DNA of 64,000 bases from Candidatus Manganitrophaceae bacterium. GTDB lineage: Bacteria > Nitrospirota > Nitrospiria > SBBL01 > Manganitrophaceae. The DNA is taken from contig JACQEZ010000004.1 of the NCBI GenBank assembly GCA_016200325.1, forward strand, positions 47,782-111,781, in the 5' to 3' direction. Positions 61,303 through 64,000 of the stretch are shown here, piece by piece. Positions within the stretch are counted from its first letter, which is position 1. Each line of letters opens with the position of its first letter. The notes beneath the pieces are model-generated. The model was not told the DNA's origin. It did no database searches and saw nothing but the letters and a program-made list of their open reading frames with translations. A program made the translations under genes and the position numbers.

Positions 61303-63120
61303 TTAGGGACGGGATATGACGGCGGGGAGGAGGTTGTGTGGATGGACCGGTCTTTCTTCGGTTCGGACAATGTGCAGCGCTTGCCGGCGAACGAGGGAGG
61401 CATAGTAGCCGTCGGCCTGGATCAGCGCCTCATGGGTTCCGCTCTCGAGGATCTCCCCCTCTTTGAGGACGAGGATCCGATCGGCTTCCACGATGGTGGA
61501 GAGGCGGTGGGCGATCACAAAGGTGGTCCGTCCTTTGATCAGCCGTGCGAGCGCCTCCTGAACCAGCGCTTCGGACTCTGCATCGAGAGCGGAGGTGGCC
61601 TCATCGAGGATGAGAATCGGCGGGTTCTTCAACAAGGCGCGGGCGATCGCAATCCGCTGCCGCTCTCCGGCGGAAAGCCTTGCTCCCCGCTCCCCGACCC
61701 CGGTTTCATACCCTTCCTGTAAGCGCTCGATAAAGGGATGCGCATTGGCCGCCTCGGCCACCGCAATGATTTCGCTGAGTGAGGCGGTCGGTCGACCGTA
61801 GGCGATGTTATTTCGGACCGAATCGTTGAAGAGGAGCGCTTCTTGGAGGACCACGCCGATCTGCCGCCGAAGGGATCGTTGCTTAAGGCGCCGCAGGTCG
61901 GCCCCATCGATGAAAATGGCGCCGGCCGTCGGATCATAGAGGCGCTGCAGCAGCGCCATGAGCGTTGTCTTTCCCGCCCCGCTCGGCCCGACCAGCGCGA
62001 CCATTTCTCCCGGACGGACAGAGAGGTCGATCTGGCGCAGAAGCGACCGTTTCTCATGATAAGCAAAAGAGACATTCGAGAAGCGAACCTCCCCTCGAAT
62101 CGGTCCGACGTCGGCGGCGTCCGGCGCATCGGCGAGCGGGTCCTCGGCGTCGAGGATGGAGAAGAGGGTGCCGAGCGAGACCGAGGCGCGCCGCAGCGTT
62201 TGATAAATCCCGGTCAAGCCTTGGACCGGCCCGAAGAGCCCCTGGACATATCCGAGAAAGGCGATGAGGGTCCCCAACGTAATCTCCCCCCGAAAGACGA
62301 AGAGACCGCCGAGGGCGACCGCGGCGACCCGGGCAAGCATCACCACGAGGTTCTTCGCAGCCCCGACCCCTGCATCAAACCCGACCCCACGAACCACGAC
62401 TGCATTGGCATCGCGCACATCGTGGAGGAAGCGTCGCTTCTCCTCGTCCTCCATGGCAAAGCTCTTGACGGTGGCGATCCCGGAGAGAACTTCATTGAAG
62501 CGGGAATAAATCTTTGCCCACCGATCGAGCAGGGTCCGCTCCCGCTCTGTCTGCTGTTCAGCCGCCCAGGCACCGATCAGCGCCGGTAGAGGGGTAAAGG
62601 CCATCACCATCAATGAAAGCCGCCAGTCCAACTGCACCATGACAATGAGGGCAAGCGCCAGATAGACGAGCGCCGGCAGGACGTTGAAGACGATCTCGCT
62701 GAGCGCTTCCAAAAATCCCTGAATCCCACGGTCGAGCCGGGTCATGATCCCGCCGACACTCTCCTGCCGATGGAAGGTCAGCGGGAGCGACTGAAGCCGG
62801 TCGACGGTCGCTTCGAGAAGACTATAATGGGCCCCCAGACGGACCCGCCAAGAAAGCCATCTCGATAAGGCGAAGACCCCTTCATGGCCGAGCCCTAAGA
62901 GCAGCAGCATCCCGACGTTCATTGCGATGCTCCGCGGGGTCGCTTCGTGGCCGAGTTCATCGAAGAGGGCCTTGAGGACCAACGGCTCAAACGCGCTGAA
63001 GACCGCTCCACTAAGCGTCAGTCCGAGAACCACCCCGATGGCGCCCCGAAAAGGCTGTATAAATCGCAGCGCGCGCCGGCCTTGGTACGACCAGGTCCCC
63101 TGCTTCTCCCCATTGCTCAT
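61303..63120 (-). CDS. ABC exporter, fused permease and ATPase
   Basis: The 605-residue half-transporter has a six-helix membrane domain, Walker A GPSGAGKTT, signature LSAGERQR (a variant of LSGGQ), Walker B ILILDEA and IAHRL. It is next to the glycan operon, which makes it the likely exporter of the product or its lipid-linked precursor. It converges with the glycosidase-like gene, ending 12 bp from it. Confidence 0.9.
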   Translation of the reverse strand: MSNGEKQGTWSYQGRRALRFIQPFRGAIGVVLGLTLSGAVFSAFEPLVLKALFDELGHEATPRSIAMNVGMLLLLGLGHEGVFALSRWLSWRVRLGAHYSLLEATVDRLQSLPLTFHRQESVGGIMTRLDRGIQGFLEALSEIVFNVLPALVYLALALIVMVQLDWRLSLMVMAFTPLPALIGAWAAEQQTERERTLLDRWAKIYSRFNEVLSGIATVKSFAMEDEEKRRFLHDVRDANAVVVRGVGFDAGVGAAKNLVVMLARVAAVALGGLFVFRGEITLGTLIAFLGYVQGLFGPVQGLTGIYQTLRRASVSLGTLFSILDAEDPLADAPDAADVGPIRGEVRFSNVSFAYHEKRSLLRQIDLSVRPGEMVALVGPSGAGKTTLMALLQRLYDPTAGAIFIDGADLRRLKQRSLRRQIGVVLQEALLFNDSVRNNIAYGRPTASLSEIIAVAEAANAHPFIERLQEGYETGVGERGARLSAGERQRIAIARALLKNPPILILDEATSALDAESEALVQEALARLIKGRTTFVIAHRLSTIVEADRILVLKEGEILESGTHEALIQADGYYASLVRRQALHIVRTEERPVHPHNLLPAVISRP

Positions 63121-63286
63121 TCGTTATCTCTTCCCCGACCCGTTACATCCGCTCTCTCATCTTAGAGAAATCGGTTCACCCTAAACCGATCAGGGTATCA
63201 GATCTTTGAGATTTCGCTATAGGGAATTGACCTTATTCAGACGGGAAAATGGATAGAGAAGACCTCTTTGACGCAAGGAGGGGGAG

Positions 63287-63318
63287 ACGCAACGGACTCC
63301 GAACGGAGCCCGTTGCGT
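63287..63318. other. Long hairpin after the UXS-like gene
   Basis: ACGCAACGG and CCGTTGCGT pair, with a second CTCC/GGAG stem inside. No T tract follows on either strand, so it is not a standard rho-independent terminator. It may protect the 3' end of the mRNA. Confidence 0.5.
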
Positions 63319-63345
63319 TTGATATGTAAGATGTGAGTGAACCGA

Positions 63346-64000
63346 TTAGCCGACGCGGCGGACCGCGCCGCCGGAGAGACGCGGCCGGCGTTGCGAAGGC
63401 GTTCCGTCGGAACGCTCCCCATTGCCGTTCTGATTCAGTCGGATCGGCCTTGCCGCCGGGGTTAGGGTCTCGGGTGAGAGGCGGAGCCGCTCTGCAAAAT
63501 AGGCAATCGTCTTCTTGAGCCCCTCTTCGAGTTGAATCGAGGGGGTCCATCCAAGCGATTGCTTCGCCCGTGTAATATCGGGACGGCGCTGCGTCGGATC
63601 GTCTTGCGGAAGCGGCTTTTTGACAATCTTTGATCGGCTCCCGGTCAGTGCGATGACCTTCTCGGCCAGCTCCAGCACCGTGAACTCCTCCGGATTTCCC
63701 AGGTTGATCGGTCCGGTCAGATCAGGGGTCTCCATCATCTGAATCAGCCCTCGAATGAGGTCGCTGACATAACAGAAGGAGCGGGTTTGGCGGCCGTCTC
63801 CGTAGAGGGTGATCTCTTCTCCTTGCAGGGCCTGGAGGATGAAGTTGCTGACGACTCTTCCGTCATCCGGCGCCATGCGCGGCCCATAGGTGTTGAAGAT
63901 TCTCACAATGCGAATATCGATCCGATACTGCCGATGATAGTCCATCATCAAGGTTTCGGCTACTCTTTTCCCTTCATCATAGCAGCTTCGAATGCCGATG
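63346..64000 (-). CDS. UDP-glucuronate decarboxylase-like epimerase (partial, 5' end outside window)
   Basis: The 218 visible residues match the C-terminal half of UDP-xylose synthase/UXS-type SDRs: [10 protein letters not shown] with the catalytic Tyr and Lys, [37 protein letters not shown] and [15 protein letters not shown]. It converts UDP-glucuronate to UDP-xylose in that family. The start lies beyond the right end. It is on the same strand as the ABC exporter and has a charged extension after the fold. Confidence 0.85.
   Translation of the reverse strand, partial: IGIRSCYDEGKRVAETLMMDYHRQYRIDIRIVRIFNTYGPRMAPDDGRVVSNFILQALQGEEITLYGDGRQTRSFCYVSDLIRGLIQMMETPDLTGPINLGNPEEFTVLELAEKVIALTGSRSKIVKKPLPQDDPTQRRPDITRAKQSLGWTPSIQLEEGLKKTIAYFAERLRLSPETLTPAARPIRLNQNGNGERSDGTPSQRRPRLSGGAVRRVG

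Noticed and set aside
63287..63318. Rho-independent terminator after the UXS-like gene
   Set aside because: The hairpin is strong but no T tract follows on either strand, so it is listed only as a hairpin.

Overview
The window is chromosomal DNA of a moderately GC-rich, Gram-negative-type bacterium with lspA, lytic transglycosylase and outer-membrane-type proteins. A multi-subunit 2-oxoacid:ferredoxin oxidoreductase (OFOR) operon of the kind known from reductive-TCA autotrophs (Nitrospirota, Aquificota) opens it. Together with the recR-ebfC-dnaX order, TusA/DsrE2 genes and a cupredoxin this points to a Nitrospirota-like organism. That placement is inference; no rRNA is present.

Layout. 1-4240 (minus): OFOR operon (epsilon-like, alpha, beta, gamma, delta), a terminator and a partial small gene. 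4248-8047 (minus): recR, ebfC, dnaX, the small SRP RNA, two tRNA-Ser genes and tadA. 8113-19711: mixed housekeeping genes (VanZ-like, ComF, ABC exporter, YbaK, glycosyltransferase, polyprenyl synthase, nth, ferredoxin, lytic transglycosylase, TMTC-like TPR membrane protein, CoA-binding protein). 19718-23918: ilvE and a cluster of small regulators (XRE protein, S24-fold repressor without its catalytic dyad, divergent Ner-like protein, degenerate receiver), then rluD. 23958-33511: TPR protein, lspA, ileS, cca, four tRNAs, tusA, dsrE2, a cupredoxin and a Fur-family regulator with an AhpC-type peroxiredoxin under matching operators. 34020-42569: lipoprotein, barrel-like protein, lexA, a Ski2-like helicase fused to an OmpR-type winged helix and followed by small unknown genes, and two related exported proteins.

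42720-64000 is a large surface-glycan or glycolipid locus. A 16-gene, mostly overlapping minus-strand operon (59712 to 42720) encodes two sugar-nucleotide epimerases, a B12-binding radical SAM protein, two GT4 and four CgeB-type glycosyltransferases, inositol-3-phosphate synthase, a dual-specificity phosphatase, an atypical NRAMP transporter, a nucleotidyltransferase, a methyltransferase, a PIG-L deacetylase and a GNAT/CelD-type acyltransferase. Beside it are a glycosidase-like protein whose TIM-barrel elements look circularly permuted, an ABC exporter and a UDP-glucuronate decarboxylase-like gene cut by the window end. Part of it resembles an uncharacterised radical SAM/methyltransferase glycan cassette that I recall from TIGRFAM as 'rhizo-twelve'; the inositol-phosphate, phosphatase and metal-transporter genes look like additions.

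Several promoters (tadA, nth, the fur-family gene, lexA) place the -10 box only 6-7 nt before the start codon, which predicts leaderless mRNAs. Palindromic operators sit at the lexA, fur-family/peroxiredoxin and OFOR promoters. The strongest candidates for undescribed biology are the helicase/winged-helix/zinc-ribbon module (37032-40976) and the inositol-linked glycan locus with its permuted glycosidase.
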